Of a stretch of DNA of 64,000 bases, positions 42,703 to 53,800 are shown piece after piece (the first letter of the stretch is position 1; every line of letters begins with the position of its first letter). The translations under genes and the position numbers were made by a program. The notes below the pieces were generated by a model that had not been told where the DNA came from, did not search any database, and worked only from the letters and a program-made list of their open reading frames with translations. This DNA comes from Anthopleura xanthogrammica (lineage: Eukaryota; Cnidaria; Anthozoa; Actiniaria; Actiniidae), in assembly GCA_964019055.1 (NCBI GenBank), contig OZ025211.1, positions 10,108,400 through 10,172,399 on the forward strand, read 5' to 3'.

Positions 42703-44313
42703 TCAACCACTCTTCTGAGCTTTCTTACACAAGACTGCAAGTACTTTACTTGCTTCCTGTGGATACACTTCAAGCAGGTCGGTCAGGATATTCGCTTGAC
42801 AAGTTTTGTTTCCCTCAAGCAGACATTTTGACTTTAACGGGATGTTTACACATAGGTTTGCGTTTGTCTTCATTTGCTGTGTGAACTGAATAATGCACTG
42901 CTTGTCCAGTTTTGCTGCACACTTTGGAATCTTCGACGGATGCACTATGTGAATTAATAAGAAAAATACAGCTTATCATGTGCGGATCCAAGTTATTTTT
43001 CAACAAGGGTTGCCTAGTTCCTGGGGCTTCCAGTGGTTGGCAGTTTAACGAAAGAAATATTACACATCCATTTTCAAAAAAAAAAAAAAACGTTTCTGGG
43101 TGTGTGATATCGAGATGGACAAAATTTAATTTAAGTTGCATTAAAAAGATATATTATTAAATTTGAACTCTCCAAAAAGGCCATGCTCCCTTCAATTAAA
43201 TCAAAAATCAATAATATTCTTTGACAGTCTTTCCCGGTTTTCACTAATTGAAGAGCTTCACTCAGTTTTCTAGTCGAAACTTAAAGTTTCGAGAATGGAC
43301 TTTTCTGAGTCCTTTTTAATAGCCTCACGAAAACTAGACATGTATGGTCATATCATCATTATTACTGAACATTTTTGAATTATTGATGTCATCATTAGAG
43401 CTGTTTTCGTATGAGTGGGAAACACACGGTACTGACTTACCTACGTACACGGTGCGACATACCGTAACATTGAAATGGCTTCCTATATTGTCTTCTAGTA
43501 ATTCATCCAGCGTCGTTACGGCTACGGTAAGGTACGGTACGGCTACAGTACGACTACGAATCTGCCGTACCGTTTCCCACTCATACGAAAGCTGCTCTAT
43601 ATCAGTTAATCAATGTACATACACAGGCGATTGATCCTTTGTCTCCAGAGCTTATCTTTTTCGCAATCACCTGCATCCAACGTTAAATTATTAATTCACA
43701 AACGAATTAGCACATTGATATTAATTCTTATCATGCGTTATAGATTAATCGAAGCAAAGCATTACCAGAATTCAATTTTGAATTTTTCACCAGTGAGTTG
43801 CAGCAAAAGGATTGGCAAACTTCAAGACTTTTCTCGAACACACTATATGACAAGGCAGCTTTAGCAAGAGCCTTGAAAGCTGACGTGGAAGATTTACACA
43901 GGAATTTATTAGCACAAAGTGCAAGTTTCTGTACAAAAAGAAAAATCAAAAATATTAATGGTAGTTATGACAAGAGAAAGATATTTTTCCTTCTCTTTTA
44001 TAAGTGCAAGTTTCTGTACAAAAAGAAAAATCAAAAATATTAATGGTAGAAATTTGTACACCATTCGCCCTAATACTTATGTGATAGAGCCGTCATCTCA
44101 AGCAACAAGCCAACCTCTCTATGGAAAGTGGGTGCCTACCTTTCCAAGAAGACAGTGAAGCCCTATATCATCCATCTTTTGATATTTGGGATCAGCAAAT
44201 CCTACAGCATATTGGTTGACGCATACTTCCAATGCCGTTTTATTGTTAGACTGCGACGCACTGATCAACGTCATTCCAAACGAAAAAGCAAGAAAGATGT
44301 AAAAGCGTTGCAT
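42703..44313 (-). CDS. Cysteine-rich secreted protein, paralog 1
   Basis: Four exons join to 208 codons plus TGA: 44313-44140, 43928-43766, 43670-43623 and 42944-42703 (minus strand). A signal peptide (MQRFYIFLAFSFGMTLISA) is followed by a mature chain with 14 cysteines, 11 of them shared with the neighbour at 45787-47965. Conserved blocks are GFADPKYQKMDD, LAKAALSYSVFEK, HPSKIPKC, NLCVNIP and ILTDLLEV. No membrane helix is predicted by eye, so secretion is inferred. I do not recognise the family. Exon 2 (163 nt), exon 3 (48 nt) and exon 4 (242 nt) have exactly the lengths and phases of the paralog. Exon 1 is 15 nt shorter. The acceptor of exon 2 is duplicated about 88 bp upstream (see 43919-44049). 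A MITE ends 20 bp from the exon 3 donor. Confidence 0.85.
43397..43602. mobile_element. MITE with GAGCTGTTTTCGTATGAGTG ends
   Basis: AGAGCTGTTTTCGTATGAGT and GGGAAACACACGGTAC pair with GTACCGTTTCCCACTCATAC and GAAAGCTGCTCT. It lies in intron 3 of the cysteine-rich gene. A single diverged end (GAGCAGATTTCATATGAATG then GGGAAACGTACGGTACCG) is present at 5803-5845. Confidence 0.8.
43919..44049. repeat. Tandem partial duplication of a splice acceptor region
   Basis: GTGCAAGTTTCTGTACAAAA followed by AGAAAAATCAAAAATATTAA occurs at about 43919-43963 and again at 44007-44049. Each copy carries the CTGTAC-side (minus-strand GTACAG) acceptor of exon 2, so the gene has two equivalent-looking acceptors. 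Only the 43928 one leads into the full exon. Confidence 0.8.
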
Positions 44314-44788
44314 CTTGACTACCAATAGCAATAATTGGCGTATCCAGTCCAAGAACAGGTCGCGCAACCAAACAAAAACCTTTAGAAATACGAGTTTACG
44401 GATAAGATTTTTGATCTGTCCTAAAAGGTAGCAAACCTTGAAGTCTATTAAAATTCTAAAAGATATACTCATTTTATAGACACTGAATCTTTTCTTTGAG
44501 AGCACTTGAATCTGTTTCCGCAACGGCCCATTTACCGCTACGTTTCAAGTGGGCTTCTTAATATGAGTGGCAGAGTCAGAAACTCAAGGTCAGGCAGTCT
44601 ACCAATGATAGTTCAAATCCACACATACAATACGTCCAAATTGATCAACTGGTAATAGACTTTGAATAAATTAAATGTAGGAATAAATATTGTAAACTAA
44701 ATACCAAACTAGAACTGCATTGCTTACAAAATAACTGGATGCTAAGTATATGGCTGTCTTGCTGAAAGCGGCATAAATAGGTTAGATG

Positions 44789-45280
44789 TTAGCACCTAAA
44801 GTTTGGAACAGCCTCCCTGATTTTATCAGAAATCAAAATAATTTTTTAAGTTTTAAGTCAATTCTAAAAACATATCTTTTTAGACAAGCCTATAATCTAT
44901 TATAAATTTTAATTATTATAGTATTATTATGAGTAAGGATTTTGAGACACATAAAGATGTGGGAATGGACTGAGTGGAGATGTGGCTTGCGGCGTTTCGA
45001 AGCCATCACGCTCCATTATAATGGGGCGTGGTGGCTCCGGGGCGTCGTGGGGTTGTATCTTTGCTTAGTCTCATTTTTACATCTTTATAGTATTATTTTA
45101 TTTTATTCTATTATTTATTTGTTATTATTCAATTATATGTTATTATTCATCGCTCTATTGGAAAGTTAGATTTTATTATTTTAAATATTTTATATTTCTT
45201 ATTGTTGTAATGCGCATTTGATCATATTTCATATGTTAAAATCGCGCAATATAAGCAATAAATATTATTATTATTATTAT
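44789..45280 (+). mobile_element. CR1/L2-type LINE 3' end
   Basis: The frame 44789-44905 codes LAPKVWNSLPDFIRNQN and FKSILKTYLFRQAYNLL before TAA. This is the usual C-terminal sequence of CR1/L2-like reverse-transcriptase ORFs. The 3' UTR ends CGCAATATAAGCAATAAATA followed by (TTA)n. The rest of the element is missing, as in a 5'-truncated insertion. It lies between the two cysteine-rich genes. Confidence 0.7.
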
Positions 45281-45299
45281 TATTAGATGTTCAACAAAC

Positions 45300-45480
45300 T
45301 ATATTATTATACATTTTACTCACTTGCGCCAATGAAAATGCATATTGATATTGGCGCAATATAAGTCAATAAATATTGTAATTATTATAATAATAATAAT
45401 GATAATAATAATAATAATAATTATTATTATTATTGTTGTTGTTGTTGTTGTTATTATTATTATTATTATTATTGTTATTA
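45300..45480 (+). mobile_element. Second LINE tail with microsatellite
   Basis: GGCGCAATATAAGTCAATAA and ATATTGTAATTATTAT repeat the tail of the preceding LINE. They are followed by ATA/ATT/GTT triplets. Confidence 0.6.
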
Positions 45481-45709
45481 CTATCTCGCTTCTGATTCGC
45501 CGAGATTTTTCTCCAGATGACGTGAGATCTAGTTTATACTTATTTGCATAGACTTTTGGCCCTCTTCAATCAAATTTTCAACGGTCTGGGCTAGTATTTT
45601 CTTGATTCACGAGAGCAAAAACCCATACGTCTTGTGTAAAAAAATCATTGATGACAATTTCTTGGCATGATGTCAATATTTTATCATAAGTCATCTTTTA
45701 TTGGGTGAT

Positions 45710-45715
45710 TTTATT
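45710..45715 (-). promoter_or_regulatory. Candidate polyadenylation signal (minus strand)
   Basis: TTTATT on the plus strand gives AATAAA on the minus strand, about 75 bp after the stop of the cysteine-rich gene at 45787. Confidence 0.4.
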
Positions 45716-45786
45716 TCTTTGAATTCTAATAACATTTTAATGAGAAAATAATCAATCAATGATAATTATCTTGATGCTCGTCATTT

Positions 45787-47965
45787 CTAACCACTGTCTT
45801 GAACTTTCTGACAGAAGACTGCGAGCACTTTATTTGCTTCATATGGAAAGACGTCAAGCAGGTCGGTTAGGATATCAGCTTTGCAGGTTTTGGTCGCCTT
45901 CACCAGACAGTTTGACTTGAATGGAATATTCACACAGAGGTTGGGGTTTTTCCTCATTCGCTTGGCGTACTCACGAACACATTCCTTGTCGACGTTTTTC
46001 ACACACTTTGGAATCTTGGAGGGATGCACTAAAAAAAAACACTTTTTTTTTGTTGAAATTTTGACTTTTGCCTTGTCTGCATTGGACTTTTGTCACTATA
46101 TGCCCTTGCATCTATCAGTGCCATCACATTATCTACATCCTCAGCATCAACACCACCATTACTAATACCACCATCATCTACATCTTAATCATCATCATAT
46201 ATTATCATCATTATCATCATCTACATAATGATCACCACTACCACCACCATCACATCTACATCATAACCACCGCCACCACTATACCACGTCAACCTCTGCA
46301 TCATAATCAAAAACCACCAACACCATCACCATCATCCTCATCCTCATCAATATCACAGAATACGTCTTCACACATATTATTTTTATTTTTATTGGCTGCA
46401 ATATCCCCATTATCTGATCATCAGAATATGTCATACTTACACAGGCGATCCATTCTCTTTCTCCAGATCCTATCCTCTTTGCAATCTCCTGCAAGCAGAA
46501 TGTTTATTTATTATAAAATGACACTTGCTTTATATGCAGATAAAAAGACTGTACTAAGGACATCTCATAGTCGAATACACAGCTAACCAAAAAGTGCTAC
46601 ATGTGTACCCTTGGTTATTACGAGGGTAGCACTAAATAGCCAGTGGCTAACAATCCTGTGGCCCTCGTTCCATGATCGAATTGGAATTTAGAAGTTGATT
46701 TTTGTGGAGGGAGGAAAACCGGAGAACCCGGAGAAAAACACTCTAAAAAATGGTCGGATATTTAGAAAAGTTATTTTTTAAATGTGTTTCCAAAGGAAAA
46801 TAATGGAGAAGCTCTCTTTTTTCAGGCCATTACCGACACTTAGCTTCAAATCGGCTTCCATGAAGTAATTTTTGAGATCAGATATGAAATAATAAATTAA
46901 AATTATTGAGGATTAAGCTAGCCTAATAAAAAGATTCTAGTTACGTATACTGACGTTCGAGTTATACGTACACTTAGGAAAAGAAATCTTGGGGACGTGT
47001 TAGACGTAATCTGAAAAGTGTGAATTCTAACAGGGACTGCAAAATTCACTATTATCATATCCCGCGTGGGTATAAAGGAAGAAAAAGCCGTGGCAACCTT
47101 GAGAAAACCCAAGAATGCATCCTTAATCTGAAAGGGCATTTGCCTTTATAACAAATAACAATATATCGATGTGTTACCAAGGTCTTACCAGTAATTCTAT
47201 CAAGCTTTCGCGCCAGTGATTCGTATTTGTAAAGTTGGCAAACTTTGATTTTCTTCTCGAACACCACGTAAGACAAGGAAGCTTTAGCAAGAGACTGGAA
47301 GGCTGAACTGGAAAACTTATTCAGGTATTTGTTGGCACAATTTGCAAGTTTCTGCATAGAAATAGCGATCAAACAAATTAGTTTTAACAGTATCTTTACA
47401 ACAATATCCCAATGTCTTTGGGATTCAAGATGATCAATGAATGAGGGACCTCAGACTGAAGAGAGTTGATTGGGGTTGGGGTTTCAACCGCTGTCGCATC
47501 TTGCCACTTTTCAGTTGCCATAACATAAAGGATGGCAGATACCGAGGATAGGGTTGGGCTTTCCTATTTTCGAGCTCTGTCAACCAGTTTAGAAGGTTCA
47601 CTAAATTTGTGGGACTTTCAGAGCCCAAACAACGAAAAGCCTGATTAATGCAAATGTTCGTATCTATATTGTTTATTACGTGCATCTGCTAGATGCTGTA
47701 AAATCTGTGTGAAGGGCTAGTATCCCATGCTCAAGACACATTGTAAAACTTTGAAGTAAATTTGCTGTCCACTTACCTTATCCAGAAGACAGTGAAGCTT
47801 TAAATCGTCCAGTTTTTGATATTTTGGATCAGCAAATCCTGTAGCATATTGGACGACGCATTCTTTTAACGCCTTGTCCTCACATGTTTGAATCGCGTTA
47901 CATTTTCGTGATGCCACTGCAAGGAAAACCACGATACAGAGACCAATCGAATATACACGATCCAT
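45787..47965 (-). CDS. Cysteine-rich secreted protein, paralog 2
   Basis: Four exons join to 213 codons plus TAG: 47965-47777, 47351-47189, 46488-46441 and 46028-45787 (minus strand). MDRVYSIGLCIVVFLAVAS is a signal peptide. The mature chain has 12 cysteines; 11 align with the paralog at 42703-44313. Shared blocks are GFADPKYQKLDDLKLHCLLD, LAKASLSYVVFEKK, LHPSKIPKC, NLCVNIPFKS and ILTDLLDV. Many charged, helix-forming stretches lie between the cysteines, so a compact disulphide-bonded helical protein is likely. Family and function are unknown to me. The gene pair is head-to-tail on the minus strand, 1.47 kb apart, with LINE debris between them. Confidence 0.85.
46110..46350. repeat. Degenerate (ATC)n/(ACC)n repeat
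   Basis: A CATCATCACC-type low-complexity stretch in intron 3 of the second cysteine-rich gene. Confidence 0.75.
46650..46765 (-). mobile_element. SINE body fragment
   Basis: GAATTGGAATTTAGAAGTTG and GTGGAGGGAGGAAAACCGGA match the body of the SINE at 19380-19665. The tRNA-like head is missing. Confidence 0.5.
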
Positions 47966-48107
47966 CCTCTTGATTCTGAGAAGACCAAGAACTTTTAAGA
48001 TCAGTTAAAATGTCAACCTTTACAAACACACTCAAGGGCCGTCCAAAACTTGCCCCCTTCCACCAAGGTCCCCTTTTTTGCAAGAAGAGTGTCGCGAGTC
48101 AAGCATA

Positions 48108-48322
48108 AATAGGGAACTTAAACAACTCGAAATCTAGAACGGGAACATCAGTATCTTAACTAGAAAAGACGATATCCTTCTTGCCAGAATTGCACGTCGT
48201 TCACGCCTTGAGATCAAGAAGTAACACCTATTTCCAGATCTTCCTCTATCATTAAATTCAGTTCTGAAACCTCGGGTCTCACGTCCCCATCCTAGATTTC
48301 GAGTTGCTTAAGTTCCCTAATA
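48108..48322. mobile_element. MITE with AGGGAACTTAAACAACTCGA ends
   Basis: AGGGAACTTAAACAACTCGA then AATCTAGAACGGG pairs with CCCATCCTAGATTTCGAG and TTGCTTAAGTTCCCT. About 215 bp, no coding capacity. Confidence 0.75.
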
Positions 48323-50124
48323 TATCATGCAAATGCTCATGATCAAAGTTAGTTGTAAAGATGTGAAGGGAAAACTGCTTCAGGTCGTTCGGGTTGGCTC
48401 AGGTAGAGAATGTCAATTTTTCTATATATACATGGCCCTAATTATCGTTAAAAACGTTGTTTGTTTCTATAACTCCTGAATTCAAACTCCGAATTAAATT
48501 TCTAAATTTTAGGTCCAGAACTATTTTTGCTAGTAACTTGAAATACACATCTCACAAACTGTTTACCGATATCATTAATGGTAAATGTTTTTCAGTACGT
48601 TTTCAACAACATTTTTCTACTTTTTTCTGCAACCCTTCTTAGTTTTATTTCTCATTTTTCATTGTACATTCTTAGAACTGTTTTTGATTCGGTCATTATT
48701 CTAAAGGACTGGTAATCTGTTTTTATTATTAGCAGAGTTTTTTTCTAAATTATCCACAAAAGCAACACGAAGATGATTATTTCACGCGGTTATGACATTG
48801 AACATTTTGCGTGAAAATTGTTGATATACTAACTTGTTTAATAAAAGAATAAAAAACTTGATGAAGAAGTCATGGAGACTTCAAAACTTTGTACTGATTA
48901 GTTCACTAATATCCATGTTAAATAGTATTTCAAGAAGTTCTTATATAAGAAGAATCTTACCTTCTATTACTGGATATCAGCTGGATCTGAGGTGTGTACA
49001 AGAACAAGAAGTGGAACTCGTGTTCAAGTTATCATCAAGATACTGGTAACAGCTTCGGTGAGTTCCTTTTATTTGCTTACGAGTGGGAACTTTGCAGGTG
49101 CATGATGATAGGAAGTTAAACACTAGATAAAATCTAACTCCTAGATCCATTATCCCATGTATGTCCTAAACACTCAGATCAAAAGCCCTTAGAATAACAA
49201 CTTGCGCCAAAATCAACACAAGAGATGTTCAGTTTAATACAACTGTATTAAAAAGGATTGTTCTTGAAAAGATTGAACGGAATAATTACTCAAAAGAGCA
49301 AACGTCTTGATCAGTTATTTCCAGATCAGTCACGAGATGATTTCTAGAAGCTTCTTATAATCTTTTTAAAAGTGCTTCAACCTTCTGAATTTGTACAAGG
49401 AGGGCGGGAAAGGACGTTATTTCCTAAATTTGTCATTCATTCTTTCTCAAATCATCAAATGATTATTTGCTTTTTTTAGAAATTAATCCAAGAGTTCATG
49501 CTGTAAGGGAAGAAAAAAGAACATTTTCAATTCACTCTGACAATTTTAATCATCTACCTTGTTGGTTGTGGAACGTGTTGACATTAACATTGACAGCTCT
49601 CTTCCGTATATTCAACATTCGATCTAACAAGCTTTGGTAATATTTGCACTAATAGGACCCATAAGAACCCTAGTGGGACAGGTTAAACATTTCTTTCAAC
49701 TTTACAATGGATTCGTTTGAAATTACACTTCCAATAATATCAACAGAGTTTGAAGGCATTAACAAAACTACGTCAATTCAACTTTTTGTGGGTCCTGTCT
49801 CTGATCAGTCTAGAAACACCATCATATATCTATATTTTCTCGGAACTATTACACCGAAAAGCTAAGGGTTATTACTTCCTTCATTTCTTCCTTCATCAGG
49901 TCTATTGGTTGTTAATATTATTATAATATATCACTTCATGCCAAGAACAGTTTATATCAGTTGACAAATGCAACTTAATAACCGGTTATGACATTTTAGA
50001 ATTGAATCAAAAAGAAAGAAAGGAGCAAAACGCCAAAAACTTATTAGAAATAATAAACCAAGGTTTTTAGACGGCGCCAACGTCTTTGAGTCAATATACT
50101 TTATGCTACCATATTCTGAATCGA

Positions 50125-50295
50125 AAGTCAATTGCACCATCACGAGATGGCAGTCATGACAGGAGACACAACAAGAGAGTCTTTTCCCAGGGAGACTGAA
50201 CTCTTTCTCATATGTATAAACCAGATTAGACCAGATTCAATTGTACTTAATTCCTGTGATGGCTGCCGTGACCTGATGGCGCAAAGCCTCTAATA
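50125..50295. mobile_element. Fold-back element, family D copy 2
   Basis: GCACCATCACGAGATGGCAG and TCATGACAGGAGACA pair with CTGTGATGGCTGCCGTGACC and GATGGCGCAAAGCCTC. Related to 26805-26905 and 60320-60525. Confidence 0.7.
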
Positions 50296-50494
50296 TAAAG
50301 TCGTCTCACATTCGCCAAACAAAGGAACATAAAGTTCAGTTTCACACACTAGTTCTTTCCAGTACGTCCAAGAAGAGTGACTTATTTTTTTAAACTTATT
50401 TTGATTTTTTTTTCGATTTTTCTTAATGATAGTTAAGACAGCTTAAGCACTGCATGCAATATATGAACATTACTAAATTGAATTATTTACAATT

Positions 50495-50570
50495 TAAAAG
50501 GTAAAAGTTGAACGTGAATGTTTGAAAAAGCAAACATTTTTCCCTAACGTTCACGTTCCACTTTTACCTT
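50495..50570. repeat. Small hairpin
   Basis: AAAAGGTAAAAGTTGAACGT pairs with ACGTTCCACTTTTACCTT around a short AAAAAGC-containing loop. Confidence 0.65.
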
Positions 50571-50837
50571 GTAAATAAATGCTTTTTATATAAGCCAACA
50601 CTGATCATGCAAACATTACTAAATTGTTTCGCAAAATTGAAAAACAAGTGGGAAAAAAAACTGGAAATATTCTAAATAAGAACATTGAGCATTAGCTGTG
50701 TATAACAATATGCTGCATGAGAACACGTTAGTTATTAAAATAGCAATAAATTGAACAAACCCATGGAATAAAATTTGAGATCATATTATTCCTTACTTTC
50801 ATTTTCTTTTAGGTAAATAGGAAAGCAAGTTAACATG

Positions 50838-53800
50838 CTAACGTGCATTCTTAAAAATATCATCATTCTTAAAAGCCAGATTTTGCTCATTTCCAAGATT
50901 GGTGTACTCTACTTTACTAACGATATCCACTGCAGGGACTTGATTACCACTAGCTTTTAGCTCGTCTTCCGCGAATGACGGCTGAGTACAGACACCGGAC
51001 ATATCCATATGAGCGTCACCAACTACCTGTAGTATCTCGAGGCAGCACAGGACATCGCATTTTGGTTCCTTCTTCAAATTGAGTAATGTTTGTATTATAC
51101 TCGTCGCGTATTTGACTGCAAAGATAAAAAATATATTGGATAGGTAAATTTTATTTGCATACAAAGGTGAACAGATAAATTCGTATCGAACTATAATGGA
51201 ACCTTGGAAAAAGGAACAAAAGTATAAAATTGGCCTTGAACAATTTAAGGAATATGTGCAATAGGCCATATATTAAATTTACCTAAATATTTTCCTTACC
51301 GACTATGATGATGATAACTGCAATATTTGCAGCAACGAGCATTACTGTAACTATAAGAGAATCGCCTTCGTTGCTCAAACCAGATGATGTTTCTTCCTGG
51401 GGTATTTTCATCAGCATTCCAATAGTGAAATTAACTGATGTTACTATCAGTGAAGTCAGTTGCAGCCAGTGTTCAAAACCATCCTTAATGGGCTTGTGAA
51501 GTGCAAAAAGAACTGAGTACAACCCTGATGCGATGGCAGTCATGCCAAGACTTGTTCGGCTCTCTGCATTCAGAAGGATCAAAAGGCTGCTAAAAAGTAT
51601 CTTGCGAACCAGTTCCACAACTTCCCAAAACCAGCAGGATGGAGAGTAGTTTTCGTAGAGAAAGCGGATGCCACTAAAGATAACGACGCTGTTACTTAGG
51701 GACTTTTTGTTGTACCTTTCCATGAAACGTCCACGCTTGAGTACAAGGACAATGAAGATCGGGAATCCAATGCAATAGGTCAAAGCTGCAATGCTCAAGT
51801 TACCATAGATGTTATGCCTTGCAGTGTTACACTCAACAGAGTAATCAGCTCTAAGATATGATTTACAATTCATGCCATCACTAGAGCAAATGGTGTGGCA
51901 AGCGACAGGTAACATCTTTATGATCTGACTGCACGTTGATGGAAAAGTAATGAACAGGATCAAGAATAAAAAGCGATAGCATTTTTCTTTATACTGCCGA
52001 TGTTTTAGCTCGTCCTTGTCTTTTCGTTTGGAAGAGTTGGCTGCCTTGTAATGATTCAAGATGAAGTGGGCCAAAAATCCAAAACTGATAACTACTGCTG
52101 TCATGATGATGCTCGTTAGAAAATACGAATACGCATTGATTGTTATCTTATCATTGAGACAGTGTAGAGGAACGATCTGGAGTAGGTTTAACTGAACGAT
52201 TCTTGCGTATCGCATCATCGTGATGATTGGTCCTGGCCAACTGATATAGGAAAAGGACTCAAACGTGCTTGAGGACACCTGGTAAAAGCCAATCACAATC
52301 TTCAGTCTGGCGAGAAAAATGTCTGTCAAAGATCGTGAGGAATCGTTGGCCCTCTTCTTCTTTTCCCACAAAATAATGAAAATAATGAAGCACAGTGCAA
52401 GAAGAGTCAGGACTATTTGAGCAATAATCCAGGAAGGAGACGGACACTTCCGACATTTGGCCATCATATTGAAATACCTTTTCTCACAAACAGCACATAA
52501 TGGTCCAGTATAGCCAACTGCACATTTGGATAAGATTCCACCGAAACATGACTCTGCTAATGGACAAGCATATGCTTGTGGAATTACACCTTTAAAAGCT
52601 CGTTGCTTGTAAGTGCGATTTTCCATTCCAAGGTCTTTTTTGAAAATTTCATAGTTTTCCTGGTATTTCCTGGATTCCCAGACCCAGAAAAATCCTGCTG
52701 CCAAGTCAACATTTTCCTTATCACAGACATACCCTTTGGTGCAAAACGTGCAGGGTCCAAATCTGTCGAGTCGGTAATAACTCTTTAGACATTTGCAGGC
52801 ACGAAATTTTGCGACTTCTTTAAAATCAGTTCCTGTGGATCAACAAATGACCAGATTGAAAAGAATAAATCAGTGATTCACGAAAGAAGGTCAGTGATAA
52901 ATCATATCTTCGTTTTCTCAAATTTAATTTTATACTTTGAAAAGCTATTCTAGGTTTATGTACCTTGTGGACAAGACTGACAGTCTGTTTGAGACCTGCC
53001 TGGTACCATCTCTGGCTTGACGTAAGTGCCAGGTGGACACTGCTTGCAGCCCAAGCCGTAAGACGTAGCACCGACATACGCCATCTCATCCTGATAAAAC
53101 CCACCTAAAATACAATTCATTGTCTTCAGAATCAAATGTTAAGATACTGATTACAAGATAAAGAATTTCTTTTAACGGTGACCGCTTTACTGGGTGGCAA
53201 CATTTGCGTCTATACTGTATATGTTTCTATTGCGAAAGCATTCGTATTTTTTATTCCTTTGCTATGTTCCTGCCATAGCTTTATTAACTAAAGTGGTTAG
53301 GCACTGCTGAAAAAACTTGTCCCTAGTGCTAGGGACTTGTGTTTTTTTTTTTTTTTTTTGATAGTCAGGTTATTCCTAACACTGAATCATCCATAGTCTT
53401 TCTATCATGCCTCTTATCATCAAGACCTCCTGAAAACTATAACTGTTGTTGGCAAATTCTAGCATACTAAGCTGGTCCAAATAATTTTAATTTGCTATAT
53501 ATACATTATTTACCATCGTTATGGTCTCTTTCAATTTAAATACACTGACAAATCTACATCTACATCTTTATTAGTTGATAAAAATTGTAAAATATCACAT
53601 CAACTGTACATAACATGTTTATATAATAAGATAAATAATTAATAATTGAGAAGTTACAATGAGTAATAAAAATAATAATAGAGCAAACGCATTAAAACCA
53701 TTGAAACAAATGCAAAACAAGACACAAACAAGTAGTAGCCATGTAGTGACAATTAGTCACTATCACTCATCCAGATCAACACTAACTAGTGAATTAGTTC

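Larger units (their letters stand above)
47966..50837. other. Intergenic stretch between the cysteine-rich pair and the LRR gene
   Basis: It holds three fold-back elements (48108-48322, 50125-50295 and 50495-50570) and otherwise AT-rich DNA without a recognised gene. The promoter of the minus-strand cysteine-rich gene should lie just above 47965. Confidence 0.5.
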
